DNA of 64,000 bases from Mucilaginibacter ginsenosidivorax (GCF_007971525.1 NZ_CP042437.1:6138001-6202000), one strand, 5' to 3'. Counted from the stretch's first letter, positions 15,391 to 23,846 are shown. Notes: generated from the sequence alone by a model not told the origin. A program made the numbers and translations.

Positions 15391-17082
15391 TTACTTATTC
15401 AGCAATTGCAAAGCCTTTTCCAATGCGGCATCGGTACCTTTCCATAAGTCTTTAATAGTTTTGGTTATGACCACATTGGGTGCAATGCCTACGCCCACAA
15501 ACTCTTTACCATTGGGGTAGGCATCATGTTTGCCGCATACGCGTGCCGATCCGCCGCCTGGCAGGCTAAAGCCAAAAGGCTGGCCCGTGCTGCCACCTGT
15601 TGTTTGCCCAATAAGCTGCCCGCGTTTCATATAATCAAAAGCCACTGTAAAATCTTCGGCTGCCGAAAACGTGCGGGCGCTTATCAAAACTACCACCGGC
15701 TTATCATAATATTGTTTGCCGTTGGCATCCCACTCGCCGGGCATGTTTTCGTGCCATTGGATGCCGGCAATAGTAGGCATGTACCTTAACACTTTTGAAT
15801 ACGATCCTTTAAATGGCTTGTTGGTTAACGACGATATAATGTGGTAACCAATGCCGCTGCTGCCGCCACCATTATTCCTGATATCGATGATAAGCCCCTT
15901 TGTGGCAGCTATCTGGGTGAATAACGAATCGAACTGTTTCATTATCTTTTCGTCTTCAAAATTGTTTACCGTTAAATAACCAATTTGCCCTATGCGCTTA
16001 TACTCCAGCGATGGCAAAGCATTTTTTACATCGTGGTACCCGGTGCGGGCAATATCCTGTTGCCAGGTTTTACCGGTGCTGCTGCGTAATTGTAAATGCA
16101 GGGTTTTGGTGGCCGGGCCTGCCAACAAGGCGTAGGTATAAGTGCGTACATCAAGGTCTTGCGGGGTCGAGCTGCTTTGGTAAGGCGCTACGTGTGTTTT
16201 GCCATAGGTTATCACCGGGATGTCGTCTATACTCAATACTTCGGTGCCTGGGGTAATGCCCAGGGTTTTTAAGCTGTCGCTAAAAACCTGGGTTACAAAT
16301 ACCCTGCCTTCAATAAGTTCGGTTCTGAATGGGGGACGGGTGTAAAATTCGGCCGACAATTCTTTTGGTACGTATACATTGGTATGGCCGTCTTTAAGTT
16401 GTGCATAAAACTGCTGCAGTACTTTATAATACTGCGCGGTTGATGTAGTGTTTTTTACCAGCGGCAGATAATCAAGATAGGTTTTGTCCCAGTCTATCGC
16501 GGCATGGTCAAAATTGACGAAATTGTATTTTGCCTGCGACCATAACAGTGATAGCCCCGCTGTTTTTTCAGCATCCGATATGTTTTCCTTATACGGCGTT
16601 TTTAAAGATTCATCTTTCCAAAGCGCCTGCCTCAGTTTAAGCCTGCTCAATGCCGATTGAAACCTGGGATTCGATCGCATGGGTATAAACAGCGAGTCGG
16701 TTTCATAAAAGTCGATACGGTAGTAATTACCTTCGTTTCCCATTTTGTCAAATATGTCCAAAGCCTTATCATACTGTTTGCTTAGGGCATAGCACAATAT
16801 CATATCGTAATAAACATCACTTTTACGGCCTTTTAAGTATAAATTATCCTGGGCAAGTTCTATCACCTCGGGCTTGTCCAGGAAATTTACCGCGGTATTT
16901 AAAATAGCAAGGCCGCTATCGCAATCGGCTTTGGTAGGATTGTCCTTGTCGTAAAATTTACGGGCTTTTGCACGCAGGTTTTGCGCATTGTCATAAGCCT
17001 GGCTACCGGTTAAAGCCGTTTGCGACTTTACTTCAAAGCAAATAAAAGCTAAAAAAAATAAGGTTATAAGGTTGCGTTTCAT
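15391..17082 (-). CDS. S41-family (C-terminal processing-like) peptidase, secreted
   Basis: 563 residues with a signal peptide (MKRNLITLFFLAFICFEVKSQ), a tetratricopeptide-like helical region to about residue 150, a tricorn-like linker, a PDZ-like segment (GITPGTEVLSIDDIPV) and the S41 catalytic domain. The domain has GLIIDIRNNGGGSSGIGYHI and the nucleophile in SARTFSAAEDF (Ser about 473), followed by GQLIGQTTGGSTG. The family cleaves unfolded or tagged proteins outside the cytoplasm. It starts ten bases after the M56 sensor gene ends, so it is the third gene of a blaI-M56-S41 operon and may be a regulated effector or signal-processing protease. Confidence 0.92.
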   Translation of the reverse strand: MKRNLITLFFLAFICFEVKSQTALTGSQAYDNAQNLRAKARKFYDKDNPTKADCDSGLAILNTAVNFLDKPEVIELAQDNLYLKGRKSDVYYDMILCYALSKQYDKALDIFDKMGNEGNYYRIDFYETDSLFIPMRSNPRFQSALSRLKLRQALWKDESLKTPYKENISDAEKTAGLSLLWSQAKYNFVNFDHAAIDWDKTYLDYLPLVKNTTSTAQYYKVLQQFYAQLKDGHTNVYVPKELSAEFYTRPPFRTELIEGRVFVTQVFSDSLKTLGITPGTEVLSIDDIPVITYGKTHVAPYQSSSTPQDLDVRTYTYALLAGPATKTLHLQLRSSTGKTWQQDIARTGYHDVKNALPSLEYKRIGQIGYLTVNNFEDEKIMKQFDSLFTQIAATKGLIIDIRNNGGGSSGIGYHIISSLTNKPFKGSYSKVLRYMPTIAGIQWHENMPGEWDANGKQYYDKPVVVLISARTFSAAEDFTVAFDYMKRGQLIGQTTGGSTGQPFGFSLPGGGSARVCGKHDAYPNGKEFVGVGIAPNVVITKTIKDLWKGTDAALEKALQLLNK

Positions 17083-17092
17083 AGGTTAATTA

Positions 17093-19357
17093 TTAATTGA
17101 ATGAGTTTTTTAAGGTTATATACTTTTGTATGTCTTTTGAGTTTAGTCCCTTTTGCTTCATTGACGTTACATAGGCGGGGGTTACGCCAGTGTTTTTAAG
17201 TACAAAAAGCTGGGTTAAGGGTATGTTTTTAAAGCCGAGGTCGCTAAAGCCTTTAATAAATCCGGGAGTTATTTCTTTTACCTTAAGCTGTACCAATGTG
17301 GTGGGCTCAATATTGGTGTAGCCCATTGTTTTATAACCCATAACCAAATCGGGTGTGATACCCTGCGATTTAAAAAGCGTTAAAGCGTTTAACGGGATGT
17401 TGTTGTACCCCACATCATGAAAGCCTTTGATATATTCGGGTGTTATTTTCGAAATTTTGAGGCTAAGCAGCGTGCTTGCCGGTATATTGCTATAGCCCGA
17501 ATTTTGCAGTCCGGTAATATATTCGGGCGTTATGTTGAAGTTTTTGAAAGAGTGCAGCTGCGATGCTGTCAAATCATATCCAAAGCCGGCCAGTGCCCGC
17601 AGGTATGCGCTGTCAACATGCATGTATTTGGCTGTTGAAATTATACTTACAGGTATTACCGTTCCGGTAGTATCGCCTGGTACCCTGGCGGCTAATTTTG
17701 CCCTGGTAAGGCCCTTAATGTAGTCGGCTGTTATACTATCCGATTTAAGCAGGCATAGTTCATTAAAAGTAATGTCGGGATAGCCGGCCTTTTTTATTTC
17801 GCTAACGTAACTGCTATCCATATTGGCGCTTTTTGCCCGCTGTAAATCCCGGGCAGTTAGATTTTTGAAGCCCGAATGTCCCCAGAATTTTATTTCGGAA
17901 GGTGTTACTTTAAATAATGCCAGCGTAGATAGTTGTTCGGCGGTTAAGTCCTTAAACCCGTTATCTATCAGTAAATTAATATAATCTTCTTTCACGTCGT
18001 TTACCACCAGGCCAATAAGGGCATCCTCATTGGTGTTTTTTACACCGGCTTTTTGTAAATGCTCAAGGTAGGTTTTATTAAACGTCATTTTAAACCGGCC
18101 AAGCCCCTGGTCGCCTTCAAACTTGCCATTAAATAATATGGTGCCCGCATTGCGTTTTACATAAAAATCGCTTTGCTTTTTGAGTGGTAAGGATGAAAAC
18201 GCGCTCACCGGGAAAACAAAGCCGTTATAGCTCCAATCCTGCTTTTTGATCACTATCTTCATGTCCATATTGAGTACATTACCCTCTTTGTTGGCATACC
18301 AAAAACCTACAATATCGCCCTTGTATAAAGAGTCGGGAATAATACCGGTATACATCCCTTTACTCATCAGCCGGTTTTTTCCGATAGCAGGCTGGTTAAG
18401 GATACAGGCAAGTCCGGCGAATAAGGGCACCAGTAAAAAGTATTTCCACAGCGTATGCAGGTTTGATTTTTTAATACTCATCATCAGGATGCGTTTTTTT
18501 AGGATAGACTGGTTGTAATTGGTTGCAATCCGGAGCGACAGGTGAGGGGCTGATACCTTCAGCAGGCTTAATTGGTATAACGAACGATCGATATTGTGCT
18601 TGCTGGTAACCGCTTCATCGGTAAGATACTCCAGGTTATTTTCCATTTCTGTACGGTACCACCAGGCAAAAGGGTTAAACCATTGCAGTACAATAACCAA
18701 TTCGGTCAGCAAAATATCAATACTGTGCAGTTGGCGGGCATGTACTTTTTCATGTACCAGGATTTGGTTGTAGGTATCCCAATCGTACTTTTCGGGATTG
18801 ATAAATATATTATTCAGGAATGAGCAGGGTACCTTATCGCCGGTAAGCTCAACAATACGGTAGGGGCCATCAATAATTACCGGGCGGGCATAGGCTGTGT
18901 AAAGCGTGTAAATAAGCTGTATTAGCAGGTTTAAAGCAAATACCACCACACCGGCTATATAAATAATAAATAGCCATTGCATTATATCAGCCAAAGTAAA
19001 ATTCGATGCGACTGTGCTCATCGGTTTTGCCGGAGGGGCTGCGGTAGGCTTTGGTGTATCTGTCGGTTTTGAACCGGGTTTTGACAGCCTGGGTGTTATT
19101 GCATTAATCGACGGAAAGGCTTTTGCCGGCAAAGTAACCATTGGTAATTCATCAGCACCGGCAATATTTTGCTGTTCAGTAGCCCTTACCGACCATTGCT
19201 GCGGAACGTGGATAAGCGGGAGTAAAAAGGAGAGCGGTAAGCAGATGAGTAGCACCCACCGGTTAAGGTTATAAAAAGTTTCCCGTTGTAAAAACAGCTT
19301 ATAAAACAACAGGCAAATTGTTATTAGCAATGCTACATGCAACAGGTAGGGTATCAT
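17093..19357 (-). CDS. BlaR1-like M56 membrane metallopeptidase with about ten 29-residue repeats
   Basis: 754 residues. Helices at the N-terminus and near 125-150, zinc motif HEKVH at about 202-206, a downstream ENNLEYLTDE segment and a last helix (WKYFLLVPLFAGLACIL) make the M56 module. A middle domain around residues 340-430 has a DUF-like beta region (SLYKGDIVGFWYANKEG). From about residue 430 the protein consists of repeated units of the form ITPEYIKGFxxxGYxNIPxxxLxxLKxxG, about ten of them, the fourth interrupted. These should form an extracytoplasmic helical solenoid. Its first bases overlap the blaI stop. It probably senses a signal through the solenoid and releases BlaI. Confidence 0.9.
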   Translation of the reverse strand: MIPYLLHVALLITICLLFYKLFLQRETFYNLNRWVLLICLPLSFLLPLIHVPQQWSVRATEQQNIAGADELPMVTLPAKAFPSINAITPRLSKPGSKPTDTPKPTAAPPAKPMSTVASNFTLADIMQWLFIIYIAGVVVFALNLLIQLIYTLYTAYARPVIIDGPYRIVELTGDKVPCSFLNNIFINPEKYDWDTYNQILVHEKVHARQLHSIDILLTELVIVLQWFNPFAWWYRTEMENNLEYLTDEAVTSKHNIDRSLYQLSLLKVSAPHLSLRIATNYNQSILKKRILMMSIKKSNLHTLWKYFLLVPLFAGLACILNQPAIGKNRLMSKGMYTGIIPDSLYKGDIVGFWYANKEGNVLNMDMKIVIKKQDWSYNGFVFPVSAFSSLPLKKQSDFYVKRNAGTILFNGKFEGDQGLGRFKMTFNKTYLEHLQKAGVKNTNEDALIGLVVNDVKEDYINLLIDNGFKDLTAEQLSTLALFKVTPSEIKFWGHSGFKNLTARDLQRAKSANMDSSYVSEIKKAGYPDITFNELCLLKSDSITADYIKGLTRAKLAARVPGDTTGTVIPVSIISTAKYMHVDSAYLRALAGFGYDLTASQLHSFKNFNITPEYITGLQNSGYSNIPASTLLSLKISKITPEYIKGFHDVGYNNIPLNALTLFKSQGITPDLVMGYKTMGYTNIEPTTLVQLKVKEITPGFIKGFSDLGFKNIPLTQLFVLKNTGVTPAYVTSMKQKGLNSKDIQKYITLKNSFN

Positions 19358-19716
19358 TTTTTATTCGATTTAATGATTTCTATAATGTCATTCAATTCTG
19401 CTTCGGTAAGTTTTTGCTCTTTGGCAAAAAAAGCCAGCATACGCGAGTAAGAATTATCAAAATACTGGCTTACTACATCTTTCATAGCATGTTTTTGATA
19501 TTCTTCTTTGGCAATTGCCGGGTAGTACTGAAAAATATTGCCCACGCTATCATGTGCTAAAAAGCCTTTTTCTTCCAGTATTTTTACTATGGTAGCTACC
19601 GAGTTATAGTGAGGTTTTGGCTCGGGCAATTCCTGTATAATCTCTTTAATAAATGCCTTATCCAGGTTCCATACAGCCTGCATGATTTGTTCTTCCCGTT
19701 TAGCTAATTTTTGCAT
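19354..19716 (-). CDS. BlaI/MecI/CopY-family repressor, second copy
   Basis: 120 residues from the ATG at 19716 (MQKLAKREEQIMQAVW). Alignment with the BlaI protein at 7.5 kb (MEKLSKQEEEAMQAVW) supports this start over an in-frame ATG at 19737, which would add seven residues. The winged helix includes PHYNSVATIVKILEEKGFL and the C-terminus carries FFAKEQKLTEAELNDIIEIIK. The stop overlaps the start of the M56 gene by four bases, giving tight coupling. Three operators lie just upstream, between this gene and the divergent rpn copy 2. Confidence 0.92.
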   Translation of the reverse strand: MQKLAKREEQIMQAVWNLDKAFIKEIIQELPEPKPHYNSVATIVKILEEKGFLAHDSVGNIFQYYPAIAKEEYQKHAMKDVVSQYFDNSYSRMLAFFAKEQKLTEAELNDIIEIIKSNKK

Positions 19717-19740
19717 CGATTTTTCTGTTATAAACAAATG

Positions 19741-19798
19741 TAATACTAATTGATTAGTATTACAACTAATAAATTAGTAATGTAACTAATTTGTTAGT
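19741..19798. promoter_or_regulatory. Three phased BlaI operators between blaI and rpn copy 2
   Basis: ACTAATTGATTAGT (19745-19758), ACTAATAAATTAGT (19765-19778) and ACTAATTTGTTAGT (19785-19798) start exactly 20 bp apart, about two helical turns. The first is the centre of a perfect 22-bp palindrome. They lie 29 to 82 bases upstream of blaI and 40 to 93 bases upstream of the divergent rpn gene, so BlaI could control both. Confidence 0.8.
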
Positions 19799-19837
19799 AT
19801 TTGGTGCTTTGCCAATGATATTTTATATTATTGTTTA

Positions 19838-20782
19838 ATGAGAAGAAAAGATGATATTCTTTGGAAAGGCATTCTTGAAGATGTTTTTGACGATTTCTTA
19901 TGTTTTCTTAATCCTGATGCCAGGGATATATTTGATTTTGATAAGGGATTTGAGTTTTTGGATAAGGAACTGGAGCAGGTTTTCCCGCCGGAGACCGACG
20001 AGTACTCTCCCAAAGTGATTGATAAACTGGTTAAGGTATTTACCAAAAGCGGTAAAGAAGAATGGATTTTGGTACATATCGAGGTGCAGGGCCAATATCA
20101 AAAGGATTTTGGCAGTCGTATGTTTACCTACTTTTATCGGATATTGGATAAGTACCAAAAGCCTATAGTTGCATATGCCATCTTTACCGAGGCGAACACA
20201 AAAGAAAGGCCGGATCACTTTGCCTTAGACTTTATGGGTACAAGTTTGCGATATACTTTTAATACCTATAAAACAGCCAGCCAGAGTGATGAGGAATTGC
20301 TGGGAACTGATAATCCGTTTGCATTAGTAGTACTAACTGCCAGAGCGGCACTTGCCGGCAAAAACTTAAAAGACAGTAGTGCAAGGGATGAACTGTTGCT
20401 TGAGTTAAAACTTAAATTGGCAAAATTGTTGTTAACCAGGCATATATCAAAGGACAAAATAAGGGTGTTAATGAATTTTTTGAAGTATTATGTTCGCTTT
20501 GAAAACCCGGATATAAATACTAAATTTGAGCAAGGGGTAGAAATTTTAACAGAAAGGAGCGCCACAATGGGTATCGAAGAACTTTTATTGGACAGGGCCA
20601 AGCAGGAAGGCATACAGGAAGGTAAGTTGAAAGGTAAATTGGAAGGCATACAGGAAGGTAAGTTGAAAGGTAAACACGAAGAAGCTGCTGCCATAGCCCG
20701 CGAACTGAAAAAAGAAGGTTTAACGGTTGAATTTATTGCAAAAGCAACCAAGCTTTCCATCCAGGAAATAGAGAAGCTTTAG
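19838..20782 (+). CDS. Rpn-family PD-(D/E)XK nuclease, copy 2
   Basis: 314 residues, very similar along its length to copy 1 (14334-15242): MRRKDDILWKGILEDVFDDFL, the D of KVIDKLVKV, the E-x-Q core in ILVHIEVQGQYQKDF and the C-terminal ARELKKEGLTVEFIAKATKLS. It differs mainly by a longer linker that contains two tandem copies of a 12-residue unit GIQEGKLKGK(L/H)E. The gene is divergent from blaI with the three-operator array between them. It also carries the internal AGGAG-ATG arrangement. TATTATTGTTT just before the start is shared with copy 1. Confidence 0.92.
   Translation: MRRKDDILWKGILEDVFDDFLCFLNPDARDIFDFDKGFEFLDKELEQVFPPETDEYSPKVIDKLVKVFTKSGKEEWILVHIEVQGQYQKDFGSRMFTYFYRILDKYQKPIVAYAIFTEANTKERPDHFALDFMGTSLRYTFNTYKTASQSDEELLGTDNPFALVVLTARAALAGKNLKDSSARDELLLELKLKLAKLLLTRHISKDKIRVLMNFLKYYVRFENPDINTKFEQGVEILTERSATMGIEELLLDRAKQEGIQEGKLKGKLEGIQEGKLKGKHEEAAAIARELKKEGLTVEFIAKATKLSIQEIEKL
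20555..20569 (+). promoter_or_regulatory. Internal Shine-Dalgarno and in-frame ATG within rpn copy 2
   Basis: AGGAG at 20555-20559 precedes an in-frame ATG at 20567 by seven bases, at codon 244, exactly as in copy 1. The bases between differ in the two copies (CGCCACA versus CAAGACC) while the AGGAG, spacing and ATG are kept. Confidence 0.6.
20567..20782 (+). CDS. Possible intragenic short protein from rpn copy 2
   Basis: Initiation at the internal ATG would give a 71-residue protein starting MGIEELLLDRAKQEG, covering the repeated linker and the C-terminal HTH-like segment but not the nuclease core. It parallels the possible 59-residue product of copy 1. Existence is inferred from start signals only. 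Confidence 0.45.
   Translation: MGIEELLLDRAKQEGIQEGKLKGKLEGIQEGKLKGKHEEAAAIARELKKEGLTVEFIAKATKLSIQEIEKL
20605..20674 (+). repeat. In-frame 36-bp tandem repeat in rpn copy 2
   Basis: A 34-base stretch beginning GGAAGGCATACAGGAAGG at 20605 is repeated without change at 20641 (period 36 bp, 12 codons). It encodes the GIQEGKLKGK linker twice. Copy number could change by slippage without breaking the frame. Confidence 0.8.
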
Positions 20783-20955
20783 GTAAAGTTTATTGATTAT
20801 TAAGATATGATACAAGGCCCGCCCGGGCTTTTGTTGTTCATACCCCTTTCATGGTATAGTATGTTTATTGACTGTCAAAAAAACTTAAATATTTGCGCTA
20901 TTTTCCTGGTTCTTCCTCATTTTCCTAACTTCACCATCAACAAAACATCAAACTT

Positions 20956-21978
20956 ATGAAATACAATTTTTTAGGTAACACCGGCCTGCTGGTGTCCGAA
21001 ATTTGCTTTGGCACCATGACCTTTGGTGGCAAAGGCTATTGGGAAGCCATAGGGCAGATAAAACAGGAGGGTGTTAATGAACTGATGAAAACCGTTGTTG
21101 ATTCGGGCATCAATTTCATCGACACGGCCAACGTATATTCCTTTGGCGAATCAGAAACATTGCTTGGCCAATCGATTATCGACCTTGGTTTAAACCGCCA
21201 GGAACTTATCATCGCTACCAAAGTACGTGGCCGCATGGGCGAGGGGCCAAATAATACCGGCCTTTCCCGTTACCATATATTTAATTCGGTTGATGACAGT
21301 TTAAAACGCTTACAGGTTGATCATATTGATGTGCTGTATGTTCACGGTGTGGATTTAAAAACCCCGGTTGAAGAAATTATGCGTTCATTAAACGATATTG
21401 TGCTCACGGGCAAAGTGCGTTATATTGCCTGCTGCAACTGGCCTGCCTGGATGGTAATGAAAGCCGCCGGTATAGCCAAGAAGAATGGCTGGCATAAATT
21501 TGTAGGGCTGCAATATTTTTACTCTTTGGCCGGTCGCGATATTGAAAGGGAACTGCTGCCGGTAGCCAACGATCAAAACCTGGCAGTGATGCCATGGAGT
21601 CCTTTGGCGGGTGGCTTTATCTCGGGCAAGTTTACCCGCGAGAATCAAAAATCAGAAGGATCGCGCAGGGATACTTTTGATTTCCCGCCGATAAATAAGG
21701 ATAAGGCATATGACATTGTGGACGTGATAAGCGAGATAGGAAAACATAAAAACGTATCTGCCGCCCAGGTCGCTTTGGCATGGGTTCGCCTGCAAAAAGG
21801 GATTACCAGCACCATCATCGGCGCCAAGAACGTAGATCAGCTGAATGACAACCTGAAATCAGTCGAATTAGAATTATCTGCCGATGAACTAAAACGCATC
21901 GACGAAGTAAGCGCTCTGCCGAAAGAATACCCCGGCTGGATGGTTGAACGGCAATCGGCTGATAGGGTGCCGAAATAA
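20956..21978 (+). CDS. Aldo/keto reductase
   Basis: 340 residues, NAD(P)H-dependent aldo/keto reductase fold. The catalytic tetrad is visible as D56 and Y61 in FIDTANVYSFGESE, K89 in ATKVRGR and H130 in DVLYVHGVD. The cofactor region MPWSPLAGGFISGKF and C-terminal TIIGAKNVDQLNDNL fit the AKR11/YhdN-like subgroup. The substrate is not evident. The gene is convergent with the threonine aldolase gene, with a heptamer hairpin between. Confidence 0.94.
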   Translation: MKYNFLGNTGLLVSEICFGTMTFGGKGYWEAIGQIKQEGVNELMKTVVDSGINFIDTANVYSFGESETLLGQSIIDLGLNRQELIIATKVRGRMGEGPNNTGLSRYHIFNSVDDSLKRLQVDHIDVLYVHGVDLKTPVEEIMRSLNDIVLTGKVRYIACCNWPAWMVMKAAGIAKKNGWHKFVGLQYFYSLAGRDIERELLPVANDQNLAVMPWSPLAGGFISGKFTRENQKSEGSRRDTFDFPPINKDKAYDIVDVISEIGKHKNVSAAQVALAWVRLQKGITSTIIGAKNVDQLNDNLKSVELELSADELKRIDEVSALPKEYPGWMVERQSADRVPK

Positions 21979-22051
21979 GTTGTAAGTTGTACGTTTTAAG
22001 TTGTACGTTTTTGTTTTTTTAACGTATTACGTACAACTTAAAACGTATAAC
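21979..22051. repeat. Heptamer hairpin element E
   Basis: The left arm begins right after the aldo/keto reductase stop with four 7-bp units such as GTTGTAC and GTTTTAA. The right arm (22024-22051) holds their complements. The best block is a perfect 19-bp inverted repeat, 21990-22008 against 22029-22047. It probably serves as the terminator for both convergent genes. Confidence 0.7.
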
Positions 22052-22053
22052 CT

Positions 22054-23067
22054 CTACAACTGCTTCAGCACTTCAACCAAATACTCTACCTGGTCGGCGT
22101 GCACATCAAGGTGTGTTACAAAACGGATGCGGTGTTTATCGGTATCGCTGGCTTTGATGCCTTTTTCGGCGAGTTTGGCCAATATGGCTTTGGCTGGTTC
22201 TACGGTATCAAACAGTACAATATTGGTTTCTACCGGCAATATATTGCTTACCCAGCTTAACTTACCCAGTTCGTCGCCTAAAATGCGGGCGTGGGCATGA
22301 TCTATCTTCAGGCGTTCTACATGATGGTCCAAAGCATATATAGCTGCCGCAGCCAGGAAACCCGCCTGGCGCATGCCGCCACCCATTACTTTACGAATGC
22401 GGCGGGCGTATTTTATAGTTGCCTTATCAGCCAGTAAAACCGAGCCAACAGGTGCGCCAAGTCCTTTAGATAAGCAAACCGAAATACCATCAAAATAAGT
22501 TCCATAATCAACAGCTTTATCGCTGGTATGGGCAAGGGCGTTAAAAATACGGGCACCATCCAAATGGAGCTTTAAATCACTTGATTGGCAAAGTTGAGCT
22601 ATTGGCTCAATATCATTTAAAGTATAGCAGCTGCCGCCACCTTTGTTCACCGTATTTTCTAACACCACCAGGCTGGTGTGTGGGTAGTGAATGTTTTCGG
22701 CGTTTATTTCGGGCTCAATCATTTCGGCGGTGATAATGCCGCGGTAGCCGTTCAGTAAACGGGTTGATACGCCGGAGTTAAAGGCAATGCCGCCGCCTTC
22801 GTAGCGGTACACATGGGCGGTTTGGTCGGCAATCAACTCATCCAGGGGCTGGGTAAAGCATTTAATGGCAATTTGGTTGGTCATGGTACCCGATGGGCAA
22901 AAAATGCCCGCTTCCATGCCAAACATGGCGGCGGCTTTTTCTTCCAGTTGGTTTATGGTTTCATCTTCGCCAAAAACATCATCGCCAACTTTGGCGCTCC
23001 ACATGGCTTCCAGCATGCCGGGTGTTGGTTTGGTAACGGTGTCGCTGCGTAAATCAACAGTCATCAT
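22054..23067 (-). CDS. ltaE: Low-specificity L-threonine aldolase
   Basis: 337 residues of the beta-eliminating lyase fold; cleaves L-threonine or L-allo-threonine to glycine and acetaldehyde with PLP. Visible marks: VDLRSDTVTKPTPGMLEAM, VGDDVFGEDETINQLE, FCPSGTMTNQIAI, the ring-stacking histidine in TAHVYRYEGGG, LHLDGARIFNA and the PLP lysine at about 201 in SVCLSKGLGAPVGS. Length is normal. The start is MMTVDL; either Met may be used. It is divergent from the following Gly-rich protein gene by about 45 bases. Confidence 0.94.
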   Translation of the reverse strand: MMTVDLRSDTVTKPTPGMLEAMWSAKVGDDVFGEDETINQLEEKAAAMFGMEAGIFCPSGTMTNQIAIKCFTQPLDELIADQTAHVYRYEGGGIAFNSGVSTRLLNGYRGIITAEMIEPEINAENIHYPHTSLVVLENTVNKGGGSCYTLNDIEPIAQLCQSSDLKLHLDGARIFNALAHTSDKAVDYGTYFDGISVCLSKGLGAPVGSVLLADKATIKYARRIRKVMGGGMRQAGFLAAAAIYALDHHVERLKIDHAHARILGDELGKLSWVSNILPVETNIVLFDTVEPAKAILAKLAEKGIKASDTDKHRIRFVTHLDVHADQVEYLVEVLKQL

Positions 23068-23110
23068 ATTAAATATCTAAAAATTACGTTCTTTGTATTT
23101 TATACTTGTT

Positions 23111-23815
23111 ATGCGCTCAATTTTAATCATTTTATTTTTTATGCTGTGTTTTGTATCAGCAAAATCGCAAAAATGGCAGCCTGGTGTTTTTACCGATGTA
23201 AAAGGTAACCGCACAACCGGCTTTATCCGCGTAAACCCCGGCGGCAAAGGCCCAATTAAGGATGAAGGCTTTATTGAGTTTAAAGACGACGAAAAAACAA
23301 ATCCCTATAAACTCAGCGCCAGTGATATCCGCTCGTTTGTGGCAGGCAAGGATAGTTTTGTGGTTGCCCACGCCCCACGCAACGAGGAATGGAGCAAAGA
23401 GGAAACCGATTTTGTACAAGTGGTACTTGACGAACCCCTTAAATTATACGCGGCCAAAGGCGCAACCGGTGGTGGCGGTGGTGTCCATTTCTCGCCGGGC
23501 ATAGCTATGGGTTACGGCAGTGGTGGTTATGGTGGCGGCCTTGGCGGCGGGGTAGGCGTTTCGCTTGGTGGCGGCGGCGGCAATGGCGGAGGTGGTAAAA
23601 GCTCAAAAACTACCTACTATTTTGGCGAAAGCACTGCCGATATGCAACGTATAACCGATGCCAATTTTGAAGATATTATGGTGGAGATATTAGGCGATGA
23701 AGAGCAGGTAGTTGAAAGCATTAAACAGCATAAGTATAACCTCAAAAATATAGATAAGCTGCTTGACTATTACAACAAGGCGGTAGCTGCGCACAAGGGG
23801 CAGCCGGCGCAGTAA
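23111..23815 (+). CDS. Secreted hypothetical protein with glycine-rich insert
   Basis: 234 residues from the ATG at 23111 (MRSILIILFFMLCFVSAKSQ), a clear signal peptide; an in-frame upstream start at 23093 is less likely. The N-terminal half (WQPGVFTDVKGNRTTGFIRVN to EPLKLYAAKG) has the look of a beta-rich Bacteroidota periplasmic domain. It is followed by a glycine-rich stretch of about 45 residues and a C-terminal helical part (FEDIMVEILGDEEQVVESIKQ). No known family could be named. The glycine-rich block is unusually GC-rich for the window. Confidence 0.75.
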   Translation: MRSILIILFFMLCFVSAKSQKWQPGVFTDVKGNRTTGFIRVNPGGKGPIKDEGFIEFKDDEKTNPYKLSASDIRSFVAGKDSFVVAHAPRNEEWSKEETDFVQVVLDEPLKLYAAKGATGGGGGVHFSPGIAMGYGSGGYGGGLGGGVGVSLGGGGGNGGGGKSSKTTYYFGESTADMQRITDANFEDIMVEILGDEEQVVESIKQHKYNLKNIDKLLDYYNKAVAAHKGQPAQ

Positions 23816-23846
23816 GCCGGCTAATAAAACTTTTGAAATTACAGGT

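Noticed and set aside
14334..20782. Composite transposon with rpn genes as IS-like ends
   Set aside because: I found no terminal inverted repeats or target duplications around either rpn gene, and Rpn proteins are not proven transposases; only the direct-repeat arrangement is reported.
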